Made by a program: the position numbers and the translations under genes. Below, piece after piece: positions 8,014-15,938 of a stretch of DNA of 36,295 nucleotides. Origin of the DNA: Lachnospiraceae bacterium (GTDB taxonomy: Bacteria > Bacillota > Clostridia > Lachnospirales > Lachnospiraceae). The notes under the pieces are model-generated. The model did not search any database and was not told the origin of the DNA. It saw only the letters and a list, made by a program, of their open reading frames with translations. How positions within the stretch are numbered: position 1 is the first letter of the stretch; the number at the start of each line of letters is the position of its first letter. Location of the stretch: assembly GCA_024682115.1 (NCBI GenBank), contig JAIKZO010000030.1, forward strand, positions 1 to 36,295, read 5' to 3'.

Positions 8014-8277
8014 ATGGCCAGAGAATACGATTACGATGAAGGATACAGCGAAGAGGAATTAAGAAGAGAATTCCGCAGAAAAAGAAGGATTAGAAACCGG
8101 GCGATAGCTGTCATAGCAGCTGTGATAATCGTAGTTGCCCTGGCAGCGGGAGGCTTTTTCGGGATCCATTACGTGTTATCTTCACTCAGTGAAAGGAAAC
8201 AGGAACAGGAAGCGATTATCCAGGAAGGTGAACAGCCTTCGGAGCAGATCTCGGTCGAAGCACCCGAGAACGAATAA
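8014..8277 (+). CDS. Small membrane protein, function unknown (87 aa)
   Basis: The start at 8014 has GAGGA eight bases upstream; the same frame open from 7924 has no ribosome site and overlaps the end of the RNA. The protein has an acidic Tyr/Asp-rich start (AREYDYDEGYSEEEL), a strongly basic patch (RREFRRKRRIRNR), one transmembrane helix (about residues 29-53) and a short acidic outer tail. By the positive-inside rule the N-terminus is cytoplasmic. I recognise no family. It is 10 bp upstream of the next gene and probably co-transcribed, perhaps as a membrane partner of it. Confidence 0.72.
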   Translation: MAREYDYDEGYSEEELRREFRRKRRIRNRAIAVIAAVIIVVALAAGGFFGIHYVLSSLSERKQEQEAIIQEGEQPSEQISVEAPENE

Positions 8278-8287
8278 AGGTGATATC

Positions 8288-8683
8288 TTGAAGGACTACA
8301 GTTTAAGAACAAAGACCATAATCAAATGGTATGAATATAAGATGACTTATCCGGACGACCCTTCTTCCGAAGATAACGAGGATATACCGGATACCGAAGA
8401 AGTTCAGAGAACCCTTGAGGAAATGTCTGACGAAGAGGAGATCGATCTTGCCGAAACGGGACTTGCCGAAGATGAGCAGGCACTTGTGGCGGATATACTG
8501 GCGAGGTTCAAGGAAGCAAAGCAAAGCAGCATAGATGATCTTTTTGCGAACGCATCCGATGATGAGCCGGCTGATTCGGGAAGTTCGGGACAGATGAGCG
8601 AGGAGGAACTGATCGCCGCAATATGCGCACCGAAGCAGAATAATGTGGATGCGCTCGTAAATGAGGCGTATTCCGAAATGTGA
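8288..8683 (+). CDS. Acidic hypothetical protein with TTG start (131 aa)
   Basis: A TTG at 8288 is preceded by AAAGGTGAT at good spacing, 10 bp after the previous stop. The next ATG (8341) has no such site and would remove a conserved-looking basic stretch (YSLRTKTIIKWYEYKM). The rest is very acidic (EDNEDIPDTEE, SDEEEIDLAETGLAEDE) with predicted helices and a repeated idea of a short helix plus a core: QSSIDDLFAN and NNVDALVNEAY. It is probably cytoplasmic and partly disordered. Function unknown. A strong terminator ends this two-gene unit. Confidence 0.68.
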   Translation: MKDYSLRTKTIIKWYEYKMTYPDDPSSEDNEDIPDTEEVQRTLEEMSDEEEIDLAETGLAEDEQALVADILARFKEAKQSSIDDLFANASDDEPADSGSSGQMSEEELIAAICAPKQNNVDALVNEAYSEM

Positions 8684-8687
8684 TATC

Positions 8688-8719
8688 GGCACCTTGCCCG
8701 CCCGGGTAAGGTGTCTTTT
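8688..8719 (+). terminator. Intrinsic terminator
   Basis: A 12-bp stem with G-U pairs (GGCACCTTGCCC at 8688-8699 with GGGTAAGGTGTC at 8704-8715) followed by TTTT. Confidence 0.85.
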
Positions 8720-8733
8720 ATAGAAAAGACAGT

Positions 8734-8751
8734 CCGGATCAGGTGATCCGG
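8734..8751. repeat. Perfect 8-bp inverted repeat upstream of the RNase-inhibitor operon
   Basis: CCGGATCA and TGATCCGG are separated by GG, forming an 18-bp palindrome 22 bp before the barnase-like start. It could be an operator for the four-gene unit or simply a second RNA hairpin behind the terminator; the sequence alone does not decide. Confidence 0.5.
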
Positions 8752-8773
8752 CTGACCTTTATGAGGAAATAAC

Positions 8774-9310
8774 ATGAAAAAAAGGATCGGTATTTTATCG
8801 ATAATACTCGTACTGCTTTCTTCCCTTATCCTTACGGGCTGCACATCCGCAAGAATTGAGATGGGATCGAAAGAACCGACCGAAACAAAGAGCAAGATCG
8901 AATCCACTGTCGAAGATGAGGAGAGTGCTCCGGAAAAAGAGGCGGATACGATAGACGAGGACGGTTTCTACTACGATCTTGAGAGCGTGGTCCTTTATCT
9001 TGATGAATACGGGAAACTCCCGTCAAACTACATTACCAAAAAGGAAGCCGAAAAGCTGGGCTGGGAAGGCGGACCGGTAAGCGATTATGTCGAAGGCGGA
9101 GCTTTGGGCGGAACGCATTTCGGAAACTACGAAAAACTGCTCCCTGAGGGGAACTACAAAGAATGTGATATAGATACCGAAAACGCCAAAGGCAGAGGAG
9201 CCAAGCGGCTTGTATATTCGGATGACGGAAAATACTACTATACGGATGATCATTATGAATCATTCAGTGAAGTCATCGTAAAGGACGGAACGATAGAGGT
9301 TATCAACTGA
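8774..9310 (+). CDS. Barnase-type ribonuclease carried on a lipoprotein signal (178 aa)
   Basis: The first 23 residues are a lipoprotein signal peptide with lipobox LTGC (Cys23), followed by an acidic linker to about residue 62. The rest aligns along its length with barnase: YLDEYGKLPSNYITKKEAE, then GWEGG, GGALGG, KECDI and TDDHYESF. The general base Glu130, Arg141, Arg145 and catalytic His160 correspond to barnase Glu73, Arg83, Arg87 and His102, with nearly the same spacing, so it should be active. It cleaves RNA 3' of guanine. Barnase itself is freely secreted; this copy should stay tethered to the outer membrane face. The next gene, starting inside the stop codon, is its barstar inhibitor. 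Confidence 0.93.
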   Translation: MKKRIGILSIILVLLSSLILTGCTSARIEMGSKEPTETKSKIESTVEDEESAPEKEADTIDEDGFYYDLESVVLYLDEYGKLPSNYITKKEAEKLGWEGGPVSDYVEGGALGGTHFGNYEKLLPEGNYKECDIDTENAKGRGAKRLVYSDDGKYYYTDDHYESFSEVIVKDGTIEVIN

Positions 9311-9576
9311 TGAGAAAAAAGTACATTCTTGACTGCAATAAGATGAGCGACCGGAAAGCCGCACATGCATATATCGCCGAAACACTGGGATTTCCCGATT
9401 ATTACGGCAATAACCTTGATGCGCTTTTTGACTGCCTGACGGACATGAAGGCCTGTGATATAAAGTTTATGAACAGCGAAGGCCTTGATCAGCTCGGTGA
9501 ATACGCGATGGCGCTAAGAGCAGTATTCGACCAGGCTGCGCTTGTAAACGAAAGAATAAAGGTCATTACGGAATAG
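9310..9576 (+). CDS. Barstar-family RNase inhibitor (88 aa)
   Basis: Residues 29-43 (PDYYGNNLDALFDCL) reproduce the barstar helix that plugs the barnase active site. Tyr31, Asn35, Asp37 and Asp41 correspond to barstar Tyr29, Asn33, Asp35 and Asp39; barstar Trp38 is Phe40 here. Length matches the family. It is cytoplasmic, with no signal, and neutralises RNase molecules before export. The ATG shares its A with the RNase stop (TGATG), so the pair is translationally coupled. The antiporter gene starts 3 bp after its stop. Confidence 0.94.
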   Translation: MRKKYILDCNKMSDRKAAHAYIAETLGFPDYYGNNLDALFDCLTDMKACDIKFMNSEGLDQLGEYAMALRAVFDQAALVNERIKVITE

Positions 9577-9579
9577 AAA

Positions 9580-10863
9580 ATGAACATACTGCTTTTTTTG
9601 ATGATCATACTTTCCTTCATAGTATGTATCGGACTTGTCAACGAAAAACTGTTTCATATACAGAGCGATATCGCGCTCATCATGTTTTCTCTTATCATAG
9701 CCGTTATACTGGCTGTCATGAGCAGACTCTTTTCGATACCTGCGCTTGATTCCTTTGTGGCAAATATAGGTGAGTTCGGATTTGAAGAGTATCTTATGGA
9801 CGGAGTGCTCTGCTTCATGCTCTTTGCGGGGGCGAGCAAGGTCAATATGGGAAAGTTCAGACAGAACATAAGACCGATCTCACTGCTGGCGCTTCTGACC
9901 ACCCTGGTTTCTTCGTTCCTGTACGGACTGATGTTCTTTGTGGTTGCGCTGCTCTTTAAGATTCCCATGGACATATGGATGTGCATACTCCTTGGATGCG
10001 TGGTCTCACCCACGGACCCTATCGCCGCAACGGGAATCCTCAATAAGATAGGACTTTCCAAAAATGTATGTTCCGTCATAGAGAACGAATCGCTTTTTAA
10101 CGACGGAACGGGTGTAACGCTTTTCATATTTGTAAGATCGATCATAATCCAAAGCGGACAGAGCGGCTTTTTTAAGCTCATGTTCAAGGAGATAGTGGGA
10201 GCGGCAGCTGTTGCGCTTACGGTTTCCTTTGTGCTCTTTAAACTTATGGAACTTACGAAAAATCCCGTAAGATACATCCTGATCTCTTTGCTTGATGTTT
10301 CGTTCGTATATGTTATATGTGAGCATCTCGGCTTTTCCGGAGTCATCGCTTCGGTAGTCTGCGGAATGTATTTTTCATATGCGATGGACAGGATGGAAAG
10401 AAGGGTCAAGGTCATCGATCCGAAGGAATATTACAAAGATTTCTGGGAGATACTCGAGAGTATACTGAATGCGGTCCTTTTTGTTATGATCGGACTCATG
10501 GCATTGGATATCGAGATCTGCCGTTATGCCCTGATCGTGATACCTGCCGGGATCATTATACTCCTTATTTCACGTTCTTCTGGCGTATTGTTAAGCAGCG
10601 TGCTCACGGGAAGGAAGATCCCGGGAAACTATAATCTCGGGGAATTTGTCGTACTGATGACGTGGTCGGCGCTAAAGGGCGGACTTTCCCTTGCGCTTGC
10701 GATGGGAACCGCGGAATACCTTGATCCCGAGATATACAGACTTTTCATAAACGTTACTTATGTAACGATATTCTTTACCGTACTCGTTCAGGGACTTACG
10801 ATAAAAAATGTTTACTTCAGACTTGAAAAACATAAAGCGGACCGCAGGGAGGGGATCGTATGA
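9580..10863 (+). CDS. CPA1-family cation/proton antiporter (NhaP-like, 427 aa)
   Basis: About 11-12 hydrophobic helices span the protein. CVVSPTDPIAATGILNKIGL contains the conserved DPIA element of monovalent cation/proton antiporters, and ENESLFNDGTG is the CPA1 signature (usually EGESLFNDG). It exchanges Na+ or K+ for protons across the cytoplasmic membrane, for pH and salt balance. Length is near normal for the membrane domain alone; there is no large cytoplasmic tail. Instead the next gene, overlapping by 4 bp (ATGA), encodes a TrkA-like nucleotide-binding protein that could supply regulation in trans. It directly follows the RNase/inhibitor pair. Confidence 0.93.
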   Translation: MNILLFLMIILSFIVCIGLVNEKLFHIQSDIALIMFSLIIAVILAVMSRLFSIPALDSFVANIGEFGFEEYLMDGVLCFMLFAGASKVNMGKFRQNIRPISLLALLTTLVSSFLYGLMFFVVALLFKIPMDIWMCILLGCVVSPTDPIAATGILNKIGLSKNVCSVIENESLFNDGTGVTLFIFVRSIIIQSGQSGFFKLMFKEIVGAAAVALTVSFVLFKLMELTKNPVRYILISLLDVSFVYVICEHLGFSGVIASVVCGMYFSYAMDRMERRVKVIDPKEYYKDFWEILESILNAVLFVMIGLMALDIEICRYALIVIPAGIIILLISRSSGVLLSSVLTGRKIPGNYNLGEFVVLMTWSALKGGLSLALAMGTAEYLDPEIYRLFINVTYVTIFFTVLVQGLTIKNVYFRLEKHKADRREGIV

Positions 10864-12011
10864 AGATAATCGTTGTCGGACTCGGTGAGACCGGAAGGTC
10901 GCTCATTAAACTTCTTGAGGGTTCGGGACATGATATTACCGTAATTGATAAAGACGGGGCACTTGTTGACCTTATCACGGATAAATATTCCGTTAACGGG
11001 GTTTGCGGAAGCGGTGCTTCTACGCAGACACTCAAGCAGGCAGGAGCGCAGAGCGCAGACGTACTCGTGGCACTCACGCATACGGACGAGATAAATCTCG
11101 TAACCTGCATGCAGGCCAAATCCCTCGGAACGAGTAAATGTGCGGCTCGTATCCTTCAGCCGGACCTTGCGGATGAAACGGAACTCTTAAAAGAAGAGTA
11201 CAACATAGATTATCTTATAAGTCCCAAGGAAGCACTCGCTTCGGAAATATACAGGAATATCGGACTCCCCGGATTTGTTAAGCTGGAAAGCTGTCTTGAC
11301 GGTGAGATGTATATGATCGATCTTAATGCGGTCGGAAGCTCACCGCTTATCGGAAAAACGGTCGCAGACATCCTTAACGGTTCGGACTCGGATATGATGA
11401 TCGCGGTCATTAACCGGGGTAAAAAAGCGATAGTTCCTAATGAAAACGATGTCATCATGGAAAACGACGGGTTATACATAGTCGTTTCAAAGGAAAATCT
11501 TGACGGAGCGCTCATATCGCTCGGAGCAAAAAAGAAAAAGGTCGATCACGTTGTCATAGTCGGAGGCGGGATCACGGGAGCATGTCTTGCCGGGATGCTT
11601 ACCCGAGATAAAAAGAAGATCACCATACTTGATGATGATCTTGAAAGATGCAGGGAACTTATGGAGCGCTTTCCCGGTGCAAGGGTAGCTTATGTCGAAG
11701 GCGATATAACGGAAGTCCTTGAGGAGGAAAAGGTCGACAGATCCGATTCGATCATCTCACTTACCGATAATGACGAGACAAACCTCGTTATCAGTATGTT
11801 TGCCTGGTCAAAAGGCATAAGGTCCGTTATCACGCGTGTTGACAGACAGGTCCACGTTAAACTCCTTCATAAGGTCAATATCGATATCACGGTCTCACCC
11901 ACGGAACTTTGTGTGTTCCGCGTGATGAGGTTCATTAACAGACTTCAAAGTGACAGCAGCGATACCGACGCCCAGATCATGGAGTTTATAAACGATCTGA
12001 GGAAATTCTGA
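10860..12011 (+). CDS. trkA: TrkA-like RCK protein lacking the last RCK_C domain (383 aa)
   Basis: Two Rossmann RCK_N domains are visible: residues 1-125, opening IIVVGLGETG and ending its strand in DKD, and about 230-350, opening VVIVGGGITG. One RCK_C domain lies between them (about 135-225, containing LIGKTVADI and the NDVIMENDGLYIVV segment). Canonical TrkA has N-C-N-C order and about 450 residues; this one stops after the second RCK_N and a 35-residue helical tail. TrkA proteins bind NAD(H) or ATP/ADP and gate partner K+ channels or transporters. The partner here is most likely the overlapping antiporter rather than a TrkH/KtrB channel, none of which is in the window. It is convergent with the GLUG-repeat gene 8 bp away, with no obvious terminator. 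Confidence 0.88.
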   Translation: MKIIVVGLGETGRSLIKLLEGSGHDITVIDKDGALVDLITDKYSVNGVCGSGASTQTLKQAGAQSADVLVALTHTDEINLVTCMQAKSLGTSKCAARILQPDLADETELLKEEYNIDYLISPKEALASEIYRNIGLPGFVKLESCLDGEMYMIDLNAVGSSPLIGKTVADILNGSDSDMMIAVINRGKKAIVPNENDVIMENDGLYIVVSKENLDGALISLGAKKKKVDHVVIVGGGITGACLAGMLTRDKKKITILDDDLERCRELMERFPGARVAYVEGDITEVLEEEKVDRSDSIISLTDNDETNLVISMFAWSKGIRSVITRVDRQVHVKLLHKVNIDITVSPTELCVFRVMRFINRLQSDSSDTDAQIMEFINDLRKF

Positions 12012-12019
12012 TCTTATTC

Positions 12020-15000
12020 TTATTCCGTGTGTTTGCTGTCATCAACGGTATCCGGCTCTTTGTTTTCTTCTGCGGTATCCACGTCTTTGTTTTCGTCAAC
12101 GGGGTCTCCGTGTTCATCTTCTTCGCCGTGGTAGAACAGTTCATTCTGGCTGCCTATATTGCTTACGGCTTCTATGGCTGCTTTTCTGATCGTCTTGGCT
12201 GCCTTGGCGATATTCTTTTTCTTTCTCGCAAAGAATCTAAATATGAGTATGCCCGCTATGAGGAGGAGTATGACTCCCGTAACTATCGCTGCGATTATCA
12301 TCTTTCTCAGTCTGTGAAAATCGTTGATCCTCGCCTGGATCATGATATTGTTCCCGGTGACCTCATATGTGCGGTATCTTCCGATACTTCCGGTATTATC
12401 GAGTTTTTTCCATTCACCGTTTTCTTTTACATATAGATCAAGATCCACGATCTTTTCGTATGATTCGGTCTCGCGGTTATAATATCGGAGCTGATGGGTC
12501 GTGCTGCCGTCATCGGGAATCCTGATGCTCCAGGTTTCCAATACGCCATCCAGCCTGTCTTCGCTTTCTTCGTCGATTTCCCTTACGGCTTCGAGGACAT
12601 CATTTTCCTTAAACTGCCCGTCAACCAGGATAGGAGACTGTTTGCCGTCCGGTCCCACTGGGCCTGCAAGGGTAGTACGGTATCTGACATATTTCACGGA
12701 TACCCTTTCGTCGGTGTACATCCTGTCCAGAAGGGCTCCTTCATAATCCAGATAATAACCTTCCTTTTCGGAATCGATATCCGGAGGATTGATAGTGATC
12801 CTCTCACCGTATCCCAGGGTAGTCGTTCCGATAACTTCACCGTCGTTTTCGGATCCCTCGTCATCAAGGAAGAATGTGATCTTCATTCTCTTAAAGTCTT
12901 CGGGGAGCGAACCTTCTTCGCCGGTATCGTACATCTTAAGCAGTTCTCCGTAGGTAACCGGTGAAGCTTTTTTGCTGTAGCTTACTCTGTCTATTCCGTT
13001 AAGTTCATCCGAAACGAAGAAGTTGTTCCTGACGACACCCTGATCGGAGACATGTCCCGCTATGGCACCGTACCATCTGTCGGATCCGGAGATCTTAACA
13101 AGTGAGATACAGTCAGAGATATCATAACCGTCACCGACTATACCGCCCGTATATTCCGAAGCGGAGAGGATACATTTGGAATAGCAGTTAACTATGTTGG
13201 AAAGAGATGCTCCCGCTATCCCTCCGGTATAGCTTCCCGAATTGGAAGTAACATCGTTGTAGCATCCGCAATGAAGGATCGTACCCATTTCCTGCAATCC
13301 GCAAACACCGCCGGCATAGCTTTTTTCGGCATCAATCTGACCGCGGTTTTCGTTATCCCGAAGAACGCATTTGGTTATGTAGGATGTATTCAATGTGGCA
13401 TCCTTGATGCCCGTCACGTCGCTTTCAAGGTCAAAATCATATTCGACGGCCATGGTCCCTGCGATCCCGGCTACATCGATATCTCCCTCGACCTTACCGT
13501 TGTTGGTGCAGTTATCTATTGTGGCATCAGTACATGTTTTTGCTACTTCAAGGGAGTCATCTCTTATCGTATTCGTATAATCACGGTCCAGGGCTCCATC
13601 TATCGCGTCGGTATAAAGCAGCATGATCGTGTTGAACTGGTCCGAAACATTCTGCAGATCATTGATCATGGTGTCCGAAGCGCTGTTCATCTCGGAATTC
13701 AGCAGTCCGAAGTTGTCGTTCATGCCCTGGAGGTTATTGGCAAGCGATGCCGTATGTGACTTATATTCGTCGGACAGTTCCGGGAAAGTCACCGCATCAC
13801 GGTCTCCAAGGTTTTTTATGAGGTCTTTGGTCTGTGAAAAAGACGAATCGATGTTATCGGCCGCATTACCGAGGTCATTCATGGCTTCCCTTGCATCGTT
13901 ACGGGTTTCTTCGGACATATCCGAAAGATTATCCTCCAGAAGATCGATGAGCGCAGTTGTCGCTTCCCGGACATCCTCGTCGTATGTTCTGTCGGAATGG
14001 TTTTTTGCATATTCACTGTCAGCATAGGCTACCGATCTTACGGTAGCATAGTCGCCCGCATCCGCCATAAGCTTCTCATCCTTTACCTTTCTGTCGCCTG
14101 TTTCCTCGGCGGGGAAAGTACTGTCGGAAGAAGGATCGGTATCATTATGATGGACCCAGCTTCCGTCTGCTCCGAAGGTAGAGATAAATGAATCCATGTC
14201 TTCGGGAAGTCCGTCAGAGCCGATCGTAACGGTATCGGAATACGGAGCGAGAACGCTCTGTCTTCCGTCACAGGGGTTGTTGATGGCGCTTCTGTTAAAA
14301 GTGTATTCGTTGCTGCTGTTTATGTATGCAAGGTCTCCGGCATCATAGTCCGTATCCGAAGCGTGAGAGTATATGTAATATTGGTAAAATGCCTTTTCGG
14401 AATTACTGATATATTTTTTATATTCGTTGCCACCGTCGGAGATGGTCTGTTTGTATCCGTAATATTCTTCCTTTTCACTGTCCGAAAGATAATCGTTGAT
14501 GTTCAGATCACCCACGGTATCGGAGAGCTTGTCCACGGCCTTTTTGGCATTGGAGGCAGAGTAGGATATCTGATCCAGGGCTCCGTCTTTCTTGGAAGAT
14601 TCCTCGAGTATGTAATCCACACGCGAAAAAGCGTCATTGGCCGCGCCGGATATGCCGTTTGCATAATCGATCGTACTGTCGGCCAGATACCTCGTATCTT
14701 CAAGAGCCGTTCCGGTAAACTGCTGGATTATCGAGAGCCTGTTGGATATGGCATCCGATTCGCGGTTTGCATCACGGAGCGTCACGGAGATGATGTCGTG
14801 AAGCTTTTCTATATTTTCGTTAAGCTGGTAAGCGATATCCTGTGAAAGATCGATGGTCACATAGGGTTCGGCCTGCCCGACTATACCTCCGACATCCTTT
14901 CTTCCCCTGACGGTTCCTTCGTTCATACAGTCATAGACATATCCGGACTGTCTTCCGGCGATACCGCCGACATTATATCCGATGTGATCATATCCCACAT

Positions 15001-15937
15001 CGCCCATATTCGTGCAAAACCGGATGATGCCTATCGACTGGCCGGCAATTCCTCCGGCATCAACAACACCGTTTCTCATGTCGGCCTTATCGGGTCTTTC
15101 TTCATCCTCATCTGACCTTATCATGGCCACATAGTTATCGATCTTTATATCGGAAACGGACATGGACACATCGCTTTCCGATGTGTTCACACGGCCTTCA
15201 TTAACGCATCTTAAGATATTTCCCCTGTTTTCACCGGTTATGCCGCCGGTAAAGTGCGTTCCGGTTATCATTCCCCTGAAACGCGTATCTGCGATTATAC
15301 CGCTGAGTTCATTTACTCCTGCGATACCGCCCACGTAGTCGCTGCCTGCTATCACTCCGTCAAAGCAGCAGTTTATGATAACACCGTTGTTATCCCCGGC
15401 TATACCTCCGACACCGGTCTGTTTGTCGGAAGGCTCTACGCGACCTTTGACGGTCAGATCCCTTACTATCGCATCCTGCTGAAGGTATGCGAAAAATCCG
15501 GTATACGGTTCGGCTTCTTCGAAAATGAAGTCACTGATCACATGGCCGTTTCCTTCGAAAGTCCCTCCGAATGTGGGGATCTGCACAAAGCCGCTTTCTG
15601 CAAGGGATATATCTTTCATCAGCTCAACGTGTTTGTTTCTTGACCATGTGTCAAGACTGCAGTCCCCGGCAAGCTTTATCAGATCATCTGCACTGTTTAT
15701 CCTTATGATCTCCCATCCGGGCAGGATCTCGGCCTCAACCTCGTCCTTTATATCTTCGTCAACATCGGTCACGGAGTCCCTTGCCGACTGCTGGGTACCT
15801 GTCTCTACGTTTTCTTCTTCTCTTATGGATTCGACCTCAACCGTGATCTCGTCATCCGTTATCTCGGAATATGCAGGCAAAAACAGATCCAGAGCCATGA
15901 TGAGCCCTATTGTGAAGGCAGCTATCCTTTTCTTCAT
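12020..15937 (-). CDS. GLUG-repeat surface protein with helical insert and C-terminal anchor (1305 aa)
   Basis: The start at 15937 (MKKRIAAF) has AAGGTGTGTAAT before it and gives a signal peptide ending near LPAYS; the upstream extension overlaps the MMPL gene. Residues about 175-360 hold GLUG-like repeats (GGIAGDNNG, GGIAGVNE, GGITGENRG, GGIAGQS, GGIAGRQSG), which should form a beta-helix. A long helical segment with regular heptads follows (about 370-810, interrupted by a Tyr/Ser-rich loop), then a second repeat block (AGGVCGLQ, GGIAGAS, GGIVGDG, GAIAGH; about 830-1040). After an Ig-like region come a membrane helix (about 1210-1233) and a basic then acidic cytoplasmic tail. It is secreted and membrane-anchored. 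It lies one base downstream of the MMPL gene and may be that transporter's outer partner (inference). Confidence 0.82.
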   Translation of the reverse strand: MKKRIAAFTIGLIMALDLFLPAYSEITDDEITVEVESIREEENVETGTQQSARDSVTDVDEDIKDEVEAEILPGWEIIRINSADDLIKLAGDCSLDTWSRNKHVELMKDISLAESGFVQIPTFGGTFEGNGHVISDFIFEEAEPYTGFFAYLQQDAIVRDLTVKGRVEPSDKQTGVGGIAGDNNGVIINCCFDGVIAGSDYVGGIAGVNELSGIIADTRFRGMITGTHFTGGITGENRGNILRCVNEGRVNTSESDVSMSVSDIKIDNYVAMIRSDEDEERPDKADMRNGVVDAGGIAGQSIGIIRFCTNMGDVGYDHIGYNVGGIAGRQSGYVYDCMNEGTVRGRKDVGGIVGQAEPYVTIDLSQDIAYQLNENIEKLHDIISVTLRDANRESDAISNRLSIIQQFTGTALEDTRYLADSTIDYANGISGAANDAFSRVDYILEESSKKDGALDQISYSASNAKKAVDKLSDTVGDLNINDYLSDSEKEEYYGYKQTISDGGNEYKKYISNSEKAFYQYYIYSHASDTDYDAGDLAYINSSNEYTFNRSAINNPCDGRQSVLAPYSDTVTIGSDGLPEDMDSFISTFGADGSWVHHNDTDPSSDSTFPAEETGDRKVKDEKLMADAGDYATVRSVAYADSEYAKNHSDRTYDEDVREATTALIDLLEDNLSDMSEETRNDAREAMNDLGNAADNIDSSFSQTKDLIKNLGDRDAVTFPELSDEYKSHTASLANNLQGMNDNFGLLNSEMNSASDTMINDLQNVSDQFNTIMLLYTDAIDGALDRDYTNTIRDDSLEVAKTCTDATIDNCTNNGKVEGDIDVAGIAGTMAVEYDFDLESDVTGIKDATLNTSYITKCVLRDNENRGQIDAEKSYAGGVCGLQEMGTILHCGCYNDVTSNSGSYTGGIAGASLSNIVNCYSKCILSASEYTGGIVGDGYDISDCISLVKISGSDRWYGAIAGHVSDQGVVRNNFFVSDELNGIDRVSYSKKASPVTYGELLKMYDTGEEGSLPEDFKRMKITFFLDDEGSENDGEVIGTTTLGYGERITINPPDIDSEKEGYYLDYEGALLDRMYTDERVSVKYVRYRTTLAGPVGPDGKQSPILVDGQFKENDVLEAVREIDEESEDRLDGVLETWSIRIPDDGSTTHQLRYYNRETESYEKIVDLDLYVKENGEWKKLDNTGSIGRYRTYEVTGNNIMIQARINDFHRLRKMIIAAIVTGVILLLIAGILIFRFFARKKKNIAKAAKTIRKAAIEAVSNIGSQNELFYHGEEDEHGDPVDENKDVDTAEENKEPDTVDDSKHTE

Positions 15938-15938
15938 A

